Source: Pseudomonas putida (lineage in GTDB: Bacteria > Pseudomonadota > Gammaproteobacteria > Pseudomonadales > Pseudomonadaceae). From it: a stretch of DNA of 64,000 bases. Of the stretch, positions 45,542-54,836 are shown piece after piece. The notes below the pieces were generated by a model, which worked only from the letters and a program-made list of their open reading frames with translations, searched no databases and was not told where the DNA came from. The stretch's first letter is position 1, and each line of letters opens with the position of its first letter. A program made the position numbers and the translations under genes. Location of the stretch: positions 1 through 64,000 of the forward strand of contig NZ_SMTE01000003.1 in assembly GCF_004357765.1 (NCBI RefSeq). The letters run 5' to 3'.

Positions 45542-46115
45542 AAATACCTCAGGAGGTAAGGTTGTCCGCGCGTTGATTCTGGATGGAGTACATTGCTAAA
45601 GCAAAAACCCCCGCGCAGGAGCACAGTGGATACACTGAAAAACAGAGTACCTCGGATGAGCAGATTGGGCAGAAAGAGGTTGGAGCGTGCGAAGGGTCAC
45701 GTCGACGTGAGGCCTGATGGCCATTTCCGTCAATTATTGCGGCCAGCGTAGGTAGCGCGCCTCGAAGGCGGGCAAGTACGGCGAATTCACCCGACTGCAC
45801 TGCGCAGGCAGCGCTTTCAGGTCGCGAGAAGCGGACCATGTGACCCTCGTATTATTGTGTTCTGGGTTGTGACCGAGCTTAGCCTTGTTCATTTTTTTAC
45901 ACAACACCTCCGTAAAAAATAAAACACGGACTGTCGGAGATAGCCCTACACAGGCGAAATAGCGGATAATGGTACGCCCCGATATGCAGCAAATCTGCCG
46001 TCGATGTGCCATTTCAGGGCATCATGGGGTTGGCTTGACATCAGTATGTCTTTTCGATTGACTGGACCTGCAAGCCCCCCTTGATTGATATTTTTAACAA
46101 CAAAGGTGTTGCATC
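45542..46115. other. Divergent spuB-spuI intergenic region
   Basis: A 574-base region controls two divergent polyamine genes. It is partly AT-rich (45880-45935 and 46020-46110). A 52-codon frame on the minus strand (45734-45892, starting MNKAKLGHNPEHNN) has GGAGGT about 13 bases ahead, but I recognise no family and it may be chance. A second short frame (45549-45839, minus) also lacks homology. spuA, which precedes spuB in P. aeruginosa, is absent here. TTGACA at 46035-46040 could be a -35 for spuI, but no -10 fits. Confidence 0.6.
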
Positions 46116-47492
46116 ATGTCGGTACCCCCGCGTGCCGTTCAGCTTAACGAAGCGAACGCGTTCCTTAAGGAACATCCTGAGGTTCTCTACGTTGACCTTC
46201 TGATTGCAGATATGAATGGTGTGGTGCGTGGCAAGCGCATAGAGCGCACCAGCCTCCACAAGGTTTACGAGAAAGGCATCAACCTGCCTGCCTCCCTGTT
46301 TGCCCTGGACATCAACGGTTCCACCGTCGAAAGTACCGGGTTGGGCCTGGATATCGGCGATGCCGACCGCATCTGCTATCCGATCCCCGACACACTCTCC
46401 AACGAGCCCTGGCAGAAGCGCCCCACCGCTCAGCTGCTGATGACCATGCACGAGCTCGAAGGCGAGCCGTTCTTCGCCGACCCGCGCGAAGTGCTGCGTC
46501 AGGTGGTGAGCAAGTTCACCGACATGGGCCTGACCATCTGCGCCGCATTCGAACTGGAGTTCTACCTGATCGACCAGGAGAACGTGAATGGTCGCCCGCA
46601 GCCGCCACGCTCGCCGATTTCCGGCAAGCGTCCGCAATCGACCCAGGTCTACCTGATCGACGACCTCGACGAATACGCCGACTGCCTCCAGGACATCCTC
46701 GAAGGTGCCAAGGAGCAGGGCATTCCGGCAGACGCCATCGTCAAGGAAAGCGCCCCGGCCCAATTCGAAGTCAACCTGCACCACGTCGCCGACCCGCTCA
46801 AGGCCTGTGACTACGCAGTGCTGCTCAAGCGCCTGATCAAGAACATCGCCTACGACCATGAAATGGACACCACGTTCATGGCCAAGCCCTACCCAGGGCA
46901 AGCAGGCAACGGCCTGCACGTTCACATCTCCGTGCTGGACAAAGATGGCAACAACATCTTCACCAGCGAGGATCCCGAGCAGAACGCCGCGCTACGTCAC
47001 GCTGTCGGCGGTGTGCTCGAGACCCTGCCCGCGTCCATGGCGTTCCTCTGCCCGAACGTCAACTCGTATCGCCGCTTCGGCGCCCAGTTCTACGTGCCGA
47101 ACGCACCGAGCTGGGGTCTGGACAACCGCACCGTGGCCCTGCGCGTGCCGACCGGCTCGCCGGACGCCGTGCGCATCGAACACCGCGTGGCCGGTGCCGA
47201 CGCCAACCCGTACCTGATGATGGCAGCGGTGCTTGCGGGCGTGCACCACGGTTTGACCAACAAGATCGAACCGGGCGAACCGATCGAAGGCAACTCGTAC
47301 GAGCAGTTGGAGCAGAGTCTGCCGAACAACCTGCGCGATGCCCTGCGCGAGCTGGACGACAGCGAGATCCTCAACAAGTACATCGATCCGAAGTACATCG
47401 ACATCTTCGTCGCGTGCAAGGAGAGCGAGCTGGAGGAGTTCGAACACTCGATCTCCGACCTCGAGTACAACTGGTACCTGCACACCGTGTAA
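46116..47492 (+). CDS. spuI: Gamma-glutamylpolyamine synthetase (SpuI, PuuA-like)
   Basis: The 458-residue glutamine synthetase homologue has VLYVDLLIADMNGVVRGK, the site CAAFELEFYLID, the motif GNGLHVHISV, and RVPTGSPDAVRIEHRVAGADANPYL near the C-terminus. This matches PuuA/SpuI, which makes gamma-glutamylputrescine. It is a paralogue of SpuB but differs in length and loops. AAAGGTG precedes the ATG. It ends in a clear terminator. P. aeruginosa spuI has the same divergent position relative to spuABC. Confidence 0.92.
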   Translation: MSVPPRAVQLNEANAFLKEHPEVLYVDLLIADMNGVVRGKRIERTSLHKVYEKGINLPASLFALDINGSTVESTGLGLDIGDADRICYPIPDTLSNEPWQKRPTAQLLMTMHELEGEPFFADPREVLRQVVSKFTDMGLTICAAFELEFYLIDQENVNGRPQPPRSPISGKRPQSTQVYLIDDLDEYADCLQDILEGAKEQGIPADAIVKESAPAQFEVNLHHVADPLKACDYAVLLKRLIKNIAYDHEMDTTFMAKPYPGQAGNGLHVHISVLDKDGNNIFTSEDPEQNAALRHAVGGVLETLPASMAFLCPNVNSYRRFGAQFYVPNAPSWGLDNRTVALRVPTGSPDAVRIEHRVAGADANPYLMMAAVLAGVHHGLTNKIEPGEPIEGNSYEQLEQSLPNNLRDALRELDDSEILNKYIDPKYIDIFVACKESELEEFEHSISDLEYNWYLHTV

Positions 47493-47497
47493 GCAAG

Positions 47498-47524
47498 AAC
47501 GCCGCCCACAAGGGCGGCGTTTTT
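47498..47524 (+). terminator. Rho-independent terminator after spuI
   Basis: A 10-bp GC-rich stem (aacgccgccc and gggcggcgtt) with a 4-base loop is followed by TTTTCG, starting 5 bases after the spuI stop. Confidence 0.9.
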
Positions 47525-47546
47525 CGTTCGCGACCGCACCGGCCTT

Positions 47547-47631
47547 TTCGCGGGACAAGCCCGCTCACACAGTCACTGCACGGGATTTCAATCCGGTGAG
47601 TTCTCAGTGGGAGCGGGCTTGCCCCGCGAAG
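47547..47631. repeat. REP pair between spuI and argA
   Basis: Arms ttcgcgggacaagcccgctc (from 47547) and cagtgggagcgggcttgccc (from 47605) are in opposite orientation with about 32 bases between. It lies between convergent spuI and argA, 15 bases from the argA stop. Confidence 0.85.
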
Positions 47632-47645
47632 AGGTCGGTACAGGC

Positions 47646-48944
47646 TTACAGAGACTTCTCGAAAATCTTCGAATTACGCTGATAGTTGTACAGCGAGGCC
47701 CGTGCCGACGGCAGCCGCTCGACACCGCTGGGCACGAAGCCGCGTTCGCGGAACCAATGAGCGGTGCGCGTGGTGAGCACGAACAGGGTCGTGAGGCCCA
47801 ACTGCCGCGCCCGGCTCTCGATGCGCTCGAGCAACTCATCGCCGCGCCCGCCATGACGGTACTCCGGATTCACCGCCAGGCAGGCCAGCTCGCCGGCTTC
47901 GGAATCGGCGATCGGATACAGCGCCGCACAGGCGATGATCATCCCCTCGCGCTCGACCACGCTGAACTGTTCGATCTCACGCTCCAGCACCTCCCGTGAG
48001 CGGCGAACCAGGATGCCCTGCTCTTCCAGCGGGCTGATCAGCTCCAGCAGGCCGCCGACATCGTCGATGGTCGCCTCGCGCACCACTTCGAATTGCTCCT
48101 GGGACACCAGGGTACCGCCACCGCCCCGGGTGAACAGCTCGGTCAGCAGCGCACCATCTTCGGCGTAGCTGACGATATGGCTACGCGGCACCCCACCCTT
48201 GCACGCCTCGGCGGCGGCATCGAGCAGCTCGCCCTGGTAATCGCTGCCCAGACGCGCCAGATGCTGAGGCACCTGTTGCGGGCGCAGCTCGCGGACCAGA
48301 TTGCCTTTATCGTCGAGCAGCCCCGACTCGGCACCGAACAGCAGCAGCTTGTCGGCCCCCAGCTCGATCGCCGCGCGGGTGGCGACATCTTCGCAGGCCA
48401 GGTTGAAGATCTCGCCGGTCGGCGAATAGCCCAGCGGCGAAAGCAGCACGATCGAACGCTCATCGAGCAGACGGCCGATGCCCTTGCGGTCGATCCGACG
48501 GACTTCGCCGGTGTGGTGGTAATCGACTCCCTCGACCACGCCGATCGGCCGCGCGGTGACGAGGTTGCCGCAGGCCACGCGCAGGCGCGAGCCCTGCATC
48601 GGCGAGGCGGCGATGTCCATCGACAGTCGCGCCTCGATGGCCAGGCGCAGCGCACCGACCGCGTCGATCACGCAGTCCAGCGTGGACGCGTCGGTGATGC
48701 GCAGCCCCCGGTGGTAGTGCGGGGTCAAGCCACGGGCAGCCAGGCGGCTTTCGATCTGTGGGCGCGAGCCATGCACCAGTACCAGCCGCACACCGAGGCT
48801 GTGCAGCAGTACCAGATCGTGGACGATATTGCCGAAATTGGGATGTTCCACCCCATCGCCAGGAAGCATGACCACGAAGGTGCAGTCGCGATGGGCATTG
48901 ATGTAGGGGGAGGCATGACGCAACCAGTTGACGTATTCGGGCAT
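47646..48944 (-). CDS. argA: N-acetylglutamate synthase
   Basis: ArgA makes N-acetylglutamate, the first step of arginine synthesis. The 432-residue classic form has an N-terminal amino-acid-kinase domain (FVVMLPGDGVEHPNF, LVLVHGSRPQIESRL) and a C-terminal GNAT acetyltransferase domain (ACLAVNPEYRHGGRGDELLERIE, ALYPIADSEAGE). It is subject to arginine inhibition through the kinase domain. ATG 48944 (MPEYVNWLRHASP) is the family start; the frame is open to 48986. It follows argE by 125 bases on the same strand. Confidence 0.95.
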   Translation of the reverse strand: MPEYVNWLRHASPYINAHRDCTFVVMLPGDGVEHPNFGNIVHDLVLLHSLGVRLVLVHGSRPQIESRLAARGLTPHYHRGLRITDASTLDCVIDAVGALRLAIEARLSMDIAASPMQGSRLRVACGNLVTARPIGVVEGVDYHHTGEVRRIDRKGIGRLLDERSIVLLSPLGYSPTGEIFNLACEDVATRAAIELGADKLLLFGAESGLLDDKGNLVRELRPQQVPQHLARLGSDYQGELLDAAAEACKGGVPRSHIVSYAEDGALLTELFTRGGGGTLVSQEQFEVVREATIDDVGGLLELISPLEEQGILVRRSREVLEREIEQFSVVEREGMIIACAALYPIADSEAGELACLAVNPEYRHGGRGDELLERIESRARQLGLTTLFVLTTRTAHWFRERGFVPSGVERLPSARASLYNYQRNSKIFEKSL

Positions 48945-49069
48945 GACAGGGCCTGTGGATAAAGTGGACGGAGAACGGTGAGTCACACGGCGTTCAGGAT
49001 CATCGTCGGAACAGGCTTGCGGTCACGCGTGGTCTCCTCTAGGCAAATACGAAACAACTCGATGGACGT

Positions 49070-50212
49070 TTACTGCAGGCAATAGTGCCTGATCAGGTCA
49101 CGCAATAGACGCACGGTAGGCTCGATACGTGACATTTCAAGGTATTCGCCCGGTTGGTGGGCGCAGGCGATGTCGCCGGGGCCGAGCACGATGGTCTCGC
49201 AACCCAGTTGCTGAAGATAAGGCGCTTCGGTGCCGAATGCCACCGCCTCGGCGCGATGTCCGGTCAGCCGCTCGGCCACGCGCACCAGCTCGGCGTCGGC
49301 CACCTGCTCGAACGGCGGTACCGCGGGGAACAGCGGCGCATAGTCGATGCGCACTTCATGGCGCTCGGCCACTGGTCGGAGCTTCTCACCGATGGCGGCG
49401 CGCAGTTGCTCGACATCCATGCCCGGCAGCGGGCGGAGATCGAACTCCAGGGCGCACTGGCCACAGATGCGGTTGGGGTTGTCGCCGCCGTGGATGCAAC
49501 CGAAATTCATGGTCGGCGTGGGGACGGTGAATTGCGGATTGCGGTAGGTTTCCTGCCACTGGCGACGCAGACCCATCAGCTCGCCCATCACCGCGTGCAT
49601 GGCCTCGAGGGCACTGTGGCCCAGACTCGGGTCGGAGGAATGACCGCTGCGCCCAAGGATATCGATGCGGTCCATGAGGATGCCCTTGTGCATGCGGATC
49701 GGCCGCAGGCCAGTGGGCTCACCGATCACCGCCGCCCGGCCGAGTGGCTGGCCGGCCGCCGCCAGGGCACGGGCGCCGGACATGGAGCTTTCTTCATCGC
49801 AGGTCGCGAGAATCAAAAGCGGCTGCTTGAAATCCTGCGCCAGCAACGGCAGCACGGCCTCGATGATCAGCGGGAAGAAGCCTTTCATGTCGCAGCTTCC
49901 CAGACCAACCCAGCGACCATCGGTCTCGGTCAGCTTCAGCGGGTCGCTGCTCCACAGTTGCTCATCATAGGGCACGGTATCGCTATGGCCGGCCAGTACC
50001 AGACCGCCAGGGCCGGTACCACGGCTGGCGAGCAGGTTGAACTTGCCTGGGCTGACCTGCTGGATGTCGCAGCTGAAGCCCAGGTCCTCCAGCCAGCCGG
50101 CCAGCAGGTCGATCACCTGGCGGTTGGACTGGTCCAGCGAAGGCTGCGTGCAACTGACCGAGGGCGCGGCGATCAGTGCGGCGAACTGCTCTTTCAGTGT
50201 CGGCAACGGCAT
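49070..50212 (-). CDS. argE: Acetylornithine deacetylase
   Basis: The enzyme removes acetate from N-acetylornithine. The 380-residue product is of the M20 family, with the zinc-site motifs LAGHSDTVPYD, GLGSCDMKGFF, CDEESSMSGAR and the C-terminal ACAHQPGEYLEMSR. The Glu pair in CDEES includes the catalytic base. The divergent CYTH gene starts 142 bases upstream. Being beside argA is unusual for enteric bacteria but is the Pseudomonas arrangement I recall. Confidence 0.93.
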   Translation of the reverse strand: MPLPTLKEQFAALIAAPSVSCTQPSLDQSNRQVIDLLAGWLEDLGFSCDIQQVSPGKFNLLASRGTGPGGLVLAGHSDTVPYDEQLWSSDPLKLTETDGRWVGLGSCDMKGFFPLIIEAVLPLLAQDFKQPLLILATCDEESSMSGARALAAAGQPLGRAAVIGEPTGLRPIRMHKGILMDRIDILGRSGHSSDPSLGHSALEAMHAVMGELMGLRRQWQETYRNPQFTVPTPTMNFGCIHGGDNPNRICGQCALEFDLRPLPGMDVEQLRAAIGEKLRPVAERHEVRIDYAPLFPAVPPFEQVADAELVRVAERLTGHRAEAVAFGTEAPYLQQLGCETIVLGPGDIACAHQPGEYLEMSRIEPTVRLLRDLIRHYCLQ

Positions 50213-50354
50213 GCGCGTACTCCTCTGATGCGTTGCCCATCATAACAATGCCGTGCTCTGGCAGGGCAAGCCGATGAAGAAAGCAGCGCAATCCGGCAGC
50301 CCACTGCCGACTCCTGTAGACTCTGCAGCATCACGCCCCTCCTTCGAGCCTGCG

Positions 50355-51722
50355 ATGCACAAAGAAACCGAACTCAAGCTCCGCGCCAGCCGCGAGACCC
50401 TCGCCGCCTTGCGCGAGCACCCCCTGCTGAAGAAGCGCAACAAGTCAGGCTGGCAGACCCGCGAACTGCTCAACCAGTACTTCGACACTCCCGCGCGCGA
50501 CCTCAGCGCCGCCCGTGTCGCCCTGCGCCTGCGCCGCGACGGCGAAGTCATCATCCAGACCCTCAAGTGTCGCGGCCAGAGCGTCGCCGGCCTGTCCGAG
50601 CGCAACGAATTCGAATGGCAGCTGGATAAAGTCAAGCTGGACCTGAAAAAGCTCGATGCCACCTGCTGGCCAGAACAACTGGCCGGCCTCGACAAGAAAA
50701 CCATCAAGCCACTGTTCACCACCGACTTCACCCGCGAATACGCCGAGATCGCCTGGGGCCGTGGCAAGAGCAAAGTCGTGATCGAAGCCGCGCTGGACCA
50801 AGGTTTCGTGATTGCCGGCAAGCGCAAGGAAGAAATCTGCGAGCTGGAACTGGAGCTCCGTGAAGGCGCACCGGAGGCCCTGCTGGAGCTGGCTTCGGAG
50901 CTTGCTGCCAGCCTGCCGCTGATGCCTTGCGATATCAGCAAGGCCGAACGCGGCTACCGCCTGCTCGAGCCCAACAGCTACGACCTGAGCCTGCCCACTA
51001 CCGAACTGGACGCGGAAATGGCCCTGGACGATGCTTTTGCCGCGCTCGCCTGGCAGTTGCTGGGCAGCAGCCAGCGCCTGGCCGAGCAGTATCGCCACAA
51101 CGGCCACTGGCGCCTGCTGCAGGACTGGGTGCAGTGCCTGAGCGAACTGCGCGCGCTGGTCACCAGCCTGGGCCAGGCGGCGCCGCGGGCGACCACCCGC
51201 GAGCTGCGCAGCAGCCTGGATGCCTTGCTCGAAGACTGGCGTCCGTTGGTCCAGGCCGGCAATGACGACGAAGATGTCCGCCGCGTCGCGCCCGAGCAGT
51301 TCAGCGAAGAGCTCGAAGACGTGCGCTGGGGCCAGTTCTCCCTGAACACCTCGCGCTGGCTGCTGGCCCGCGCCTGGACCGCCGAGCGCAAGGGCCGTGG
51401 CGAACGCCAGGGCAAGGCGCAACTGGCCGGCTGGCTGGCGCACCTGCTGGGCGAGGAAGGCCGTGCACTGAAACTGCCGCTGTACACCCAGCGCCCCGAA
51501 GACCTGGCCGAGCAACTGCCACGCATCGAACAGCTGCTGGCCTGGCTGCACCATGCCCGCCAGGTGCTCGACGCGCCGCAGATGGACCGCCTGTATGGCG
51601 ACCTGAAAAAACTGCACGAACTGGCCGAGCAACCGCTGAGCGACGAGCTGCTGGAAGCGCGTGTCGAGCAGGCTCGAGCAGTCGACCAGAGCCGCGGCTG
51701 GAAGCACCTGCTCAAAGGCTGA
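50355..51722 (+). CDS. CYTH domain protein (YgiF-like inorganic triphosphatase)
   Basis: The 455-residue protein has an N-terminal CYTH domain with the ExExK signature (HKETELKLRA), QYFDTPARDLSAARVALRLR, and alternating acidic/basic strands (CELELELREG). The C-terminal half is long and helical with a CHAD-like pattern (RHNGHWRLLQDWVQCL; AWLHHARQVLDAPQMDRLYG), though conserved histidines are few. YgiF hydrolyses inorganic triphosphate. ATG 50355 is the family start; the frame runs back to 50253. It converges on the Lrp-family gene with only 5 bases between. Confidence 0.85.
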   Translation: MHKETELKLRASRETLAALREHPLLKKRNKSGWQTRELLNQYFDTPARDLSAARVALRLRRDGEVIIQTLKCRGQSVAGLSERNEFEWQLDKVKLDLKKLDATCWPEQLAGLDKKTIKPLFTTDFTREYAEIAWGRGKSKVVIEAALDQGFVIAGKRKEEICELELELREGAPEALLELASELAASLPLMPCDISKAERGYRLLEPNSYDLSLPTTELDAEMALDDAFAALAWQLLGSSQRLAEQYRHNGHWRLLQDWVQCLSELRALVTSLGQAAPRATTRELRSSLDALLEDWRPLVQAGNDDEDVRRVAPEQFSEELEDVRWGQFSLNTSRWLLARAWTAERKGRGERQGKAQLAGWLAHLLGEEGRALKLPLYTQRPEDLAEQLPRIEQLLAWLHHARQVLDAPQMDRLYGDLKKLHELAEQPLSDELLEARVEQARAVDQSRGWKHLLKG

Positions 51723-51727
51723 TGGGT

Positions 51728-52198
51728 TCAGCGCGATAGCGGCAAAGTGGTGGTGGACTTGATCTCGGATAATGCCACGATCGAGTTCACCTCCTGTATT
51801 CCCGGCACGTTCGACAATTTTTCGAAGAAGAACCTTTCATACGCTTCGATATCCGACGTGACGATACGCAACAGGAAATCCACCGATCCCATCAGCACAT
51901 AGCACTCCAATACCTCGGGAAAGCCACGGATCGCCTCGGTGAACTCGGTAAAGTTGGAGCGCCCATGGGCGTTGAGCTTCACTTCAGCGAAAATCTGCGT
52001 GTTCAGCCCAACCTTCTTGCGGTCGAGCAAGGTCACCTGACCCCGAATCACTCCCTCCTCCTTCAACCGCTGGATGCGCCGCCAGCACGGTGACTGGGAA
52101 AGTCCTACTCGCTCGGCAATCTGTGCGCTGGACAGCGAAGCATCCTCCTGCAGCAGCTCGAGAATACGCCGGTCGTAGGCATCCAACACGCTTTGCAT
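51728..52198 (-). CDS. Lrp/AsnC family transcriptional regulator
   Basis: The protein has 156 residues from ATG 52198. An N-terminal winged helix (YDRRILELLQEDASLSSAQIAERVGLSQSPCWRRIQRLKEEGVI) precedes the C-terminal RAM/ACT effector domain (VLECYVLMGSVDFLLRIVTSDIEAYERFF). It may respond to an amino acid. It is divergent from the small ACT-like gene (126 bases), the likeliest local target. The extended frame to 52258 adds residues not usual for the family. Confidence 0.92.
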   Translation of the reverse strand: MQSVLDAYDRRILELLQEDASLSSAQIAERVGLSQSPCWRRIQRLKEEGVIRGQVTLLDRKKVGLNTQIFAEVKLNAHGRSNFTEFTEAIRGFPEVLECYVLMGSVDFLLRIVTSDIEAYERFFFEKLSNVPGIQEVNSIVALSEIKSTTTLPLSR

Positions 52199-52324
52199 CG
52201 TTCTTTCTCCAGGATCATGTTCGGCGACTAGTTCAATTCGCGTAGTAGGGACTTTCATCGAATCATAGCGAAGAAATACCCCGATCTGCGTGCAAGAATT
52301 TCTCGCACATTCGCGGAGACCAGC

Positions 52325-52642
52325 ATGAACGCACTCGAACGCCCCTCGCCCCGTACCGACGTCTGGGCCGCCTCAGCCCACCACGGCACAGTCAACTACA
52401 GGCTGCAGGCCGAAGCCGAGCCCGACACCCTGTGCCGCGTGCTCAACCTGTTCGCCCTGCAGTTCCTGACGCCCCACAGGGTGCAGGTCAGCCAGCGAGA
52501 GGACCTGCTCGACATCGAGGTTGGCGTTGCGGGCCTGAGCTGGCATCGGGCACAGGTGATCGCGCAAAAAATGCGCAACCTGATCTGCGTCTGCGAGGTC
52601 AGCCTGGACAACCTGGCCCGTGTGGAACTGGCCGCTGTCTGA
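52325..52642 (+). CDS. Small ACT-like protein
   Basis: The 105-residue protein has alternating strands and helices: NYRLQAEAEPDTLCRVLNLFALQFL, then PHRVQVSQREDLLDIEVGV, AQVIAQKMRNLICVCEVSL. This fits a single ACT-type beta-alpha-beta-beta-alpha-beta module such as those regulating amino-acid enzymes (compare IlvN/IlvM small subunits). No enzyme is fused to it. It lies divergent from an Lrp-family regulator and 92 bases before the GspE gene. The assignment is by pattern only. Confidence 0.6.
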   Translation: MNALERPSPRTDVWAASAHHGTVNYRLQAEAEPDTLCRVLNLFALQFLTPHRVQVSQREDLLDIEVGVAGLSWHRAQVIAQKMRNLICVCEVSLDNLARVELAAV

Positions 52643-52734
52643 AGGCCCGGCAACGCCCAGAAACGGTTTCAACACCTCGCGTCCAGCATCGCCGACTAGC
52701 CTTCAGTCACCCGCTACCTGGCACGGACGCCGAT

Positions 52735-54420
52735 ATGCACGATCCCCACAACCACGCCCTCGATCTACACCGCGTGCTCGATGCCCTGCTGGCCGACCAG
52801 CATCTCGATGCCAACGACATCCTGCACGTGTTGCAACAGGCCAACAACCGCCCCGCCGCCCACCCCCTGGAAGCCATTGCCGCCGCCCGCCTGGCGGACC
52901 GCCAGCGACCCGGCCAGCCGCTGGATCTCGAGCGCCTGTGTCGATGGTTGGCCGAGAAGGTCGGCCAGCCTTACCTGCGCATCGATCCGCTACGCATCGA
53001 CCTGGCCCAGGTCGGCGGCCTGATGTCGCCCGCCTTCGCCCAACGCCACGGCATTCTTGCCGTGGCCGCCGATGCGGACGCCGTGACCATCGCCAGCGCC
53101 CAGCCTTATCAGGACGACTGGCAGGCCGACCTGTCGCGTAGCCTCGGCAAACCGATTCGCCGCGTACTGGCCAGCCCGCTGCAATTGCGCGAACTGGCGC
53201 AGTCCCTGCTGCGCCTGGCCCACTCGGTGCAGGGCGCCCAGCACCAACAAGCCGCCAGCCTGGGCGAGCTGGAGCAACTGCTGGAACTGGGCAGGCGCCA
53301 GACCGATGCCAGCGCCGACGATGCGCATATCGTGCACATCGTCGACTGGTTAGTGCAGTACGCCCTCGATCAACGCGCCAGCGATATCCACCTCGAGCCC
53401 CGCCGCGACCAGGGCCACCTGCGCTACCGCATCGACGGACTGCTGCACACCGTGTACCGGTTCCCACCGAGCGTGACCGTGGCGCTGGTCAGCCGCCTCA
53501 AGCACCTGGCACGCATGGACGTGGCGGAAAAGCGTAGGCCGCAGGATGGCCGCGTCAAGCGTCGGCTGTCGGGCGGTAGCGAGGTCGAGCTGCGCCTGTC
53601 CAGCCTGCCCACCCCCTTTGGCGAAAAGCTGGTGCTGCGCCTGTTCGACTGCCAACAGCCTGAGCAAGGCTTTGCACAACTCGGGCTCGAAGGCGAGCAA
53701 CGGGCGCAGTGGCAAGCCCTGCTGGCCCGGCGCCAAGGCATCGTTCTGGTCACCGGGCCCACCGGCTCTGGCAAGACCAGTACGCTGTACACCAGCCTCC
53801 GGCAACTGGCCACGCCGCAGGTCAACCTGTGCACCATCGAGGATCCCATCGAACGCCTGGAGCCGGCCTTCAACCAGATGCAGGTCCAGCCGAGCCTTGA
53901 CCTTGGCTTCGCCAACGGCGTGCGCGCCCTGCTGCGCCAGGACCCGGACATCATCATGATCGGCGAGATCCGCGACCGCGAAACCGCCCAAGTGGCGGTA
54001 CAGGCGGCACTGACCGGGCACCTGGTGCTGTCCACGCTGCATACCCAGGATGCTTGTGCCGCGGTCATCCGCCTGCAGGAACTGGGTGTGGCCGACTACC
54101 TGATCAAGGCCACGCTGATCGGCGTCATGGCCCAGCGCCTGGTGCGCAGACTGTGCAACCATTGCCTGGGCTGCGGGGCCACCACCGACGGCCAGGCCTG
54201 CCGCGATTGCCGTGGTACGGGGTTCCAGGGGCGTACCGGGTTGTACGAGGTATTGGTGATGAGCGACGGGCTACGCACCCTGATCGGGCCAGGCACCGAC
54301 CTGACCAGATTGCGCCAGCAGGCACGGGCCGAGGGAATGCTGGACCTGCGCGCCTGCGGGGAGCTCAAGGTGGCCTGCGGGACAACCTGCGAAAGCGAAA
54401 TCATGCGGGTCTGTGGCTGA
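52735..54420 (+). CDS. GspE/PulE-type secretion ATPase, solitary
   Basis: The 561-residue protein has an N-terminal T2SSE-type domain (HRVLDALLADQHLDANDILHVL), then the ATPase: SDIHLEPRRDQGHLRYRIDG, Walker A GPTGSGKTS (about residues 341-349), the Asp box LCTIEDPIERLEPAFNQMQV, and Walker B DPDIIMIGEIRDRETAQVA. A Cys-rich zinc motif CNHCLGCG ... CRDC follows near residues 473-491. It could energise type II secretion or a type IV pilus. No other secretion genes are in the window, so its partner genes must be elsewhere. ATG 52735 starts the homology; upstream residues in frame look out of frame with the ACT gene. Confidence 0.85.
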   Translation: MHDPHNHALDLHRVLDALLADQHLDANDILHVLQQANNRPAAHPLEAIAAARLADRQRPGQPLDLERLCRWLAEKVGQPYLRIDPLRIDLAQVGGLMSPAFAQRHGILAVAADADAVTIASAQPYQDDWQADLSRSLGKPIRRVLASPLQLRELAQSLLRLAHSVQGAQHQQAASLGELEQLLELGRRQTDASADDAHIVHIVDWLVQYALDQRASDIHLEPRRDQGHLRYRIDGLLHTVYRFPPSVTVALVSRLKHLARMDVAEKRRPQDGRVKRRLSGGSEVELRLSSLPTPFGEKLVLRLFDCQQPEQGFAQLGLEGEQRAQWQALLARRQGIVLVTGPTGSGKTSTLYTSLRQLATPQVNLCTIEDPIERLEPAFNQMQVQPSLDLGFANGVRALLRQDPDIIMIGEIRDRETAQVAVQAALTGHLVLSTLHTQDACAAVIRLQELGVADYLIKATLIGVMAQRLVRRLCNHCLGCGATTDGQACRDCRGTGFQGRTGLYEVLVMSDGLRTLIGPGTDLTRLRQQARAEGMLDLRACGELKVACGTTCESEIMRVCG

Positions 54421-54508
54421 ACAAAATATCCTTGTGAACGAGGAACTTGGCCCGGACCAACATGACTAACCGGCACCCAATCGCCCTCATCATCAGAGGT
54501 AATTCACC

Positions 54509-54823
54509 ATGCGTCTCAACACCCTCGTCGCCGCCGCTGCCCTGGTCTCCCTGCCTCTCGGCTCCGCCGTGGCCGACACCTTCTGGCGCAATGTCATGAC
54601 GTCCGGCGCGACCACCGCCACGTCCTACATCACCTCCCGTGATCACAAGCTGGTCATGGCCGCCCAGGACGATGCCGGCAGCTTCGTCGCCAGCGACGGT
54701 CAGATCCGCGGCCCGTTCCTCGAGGCGGCAATGCGCCAGGTGCGCGCCGAGCAACCTGATCTGCAAGCCACCGACATGGAACTGGCGAACGCCATCCTGG
54801 CCAGGAACGCGGTGGCCGACTAA
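54509..54823 (+). CDS. Secreted DUF2388 protein
   Basis: The 104-residue protein has a signal peptide (LVAAAALVSLPLGSAVA, cleaved before DTFWRNVMTSG). The mature part has the DUF2388 pattern: TFWRNVMTSGATTATSYIT, DHKLVMAAQDDAGSFVASDG and LANAILARN. Function unknown, probably periplasmic; pseudomonads often carry several copies. AGAGG precedes the ATG by about 10 bases. Its stop is 13 bases from the convergent gcvP stop. Confidence 0.87.
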   Translation: MRLNTLVAAAALVSLPLGSAVADTFWRNVMTSGATTATSYITSRDHKLVMAAQDDAGSFVASDGQIRGPFLEAAMRQVRAEQPDLQATDMELANAILARNAVAD

Positions 54824-54836
54824 GCCCCCATCGCCT

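Noticed and set aside
46020-46115. Sigma-70 promoter for spuI at TTGACA (46035-46040)
   Set aside because: No acceptable -10 element lies 16-18 bases downstream, so I did not assign it.
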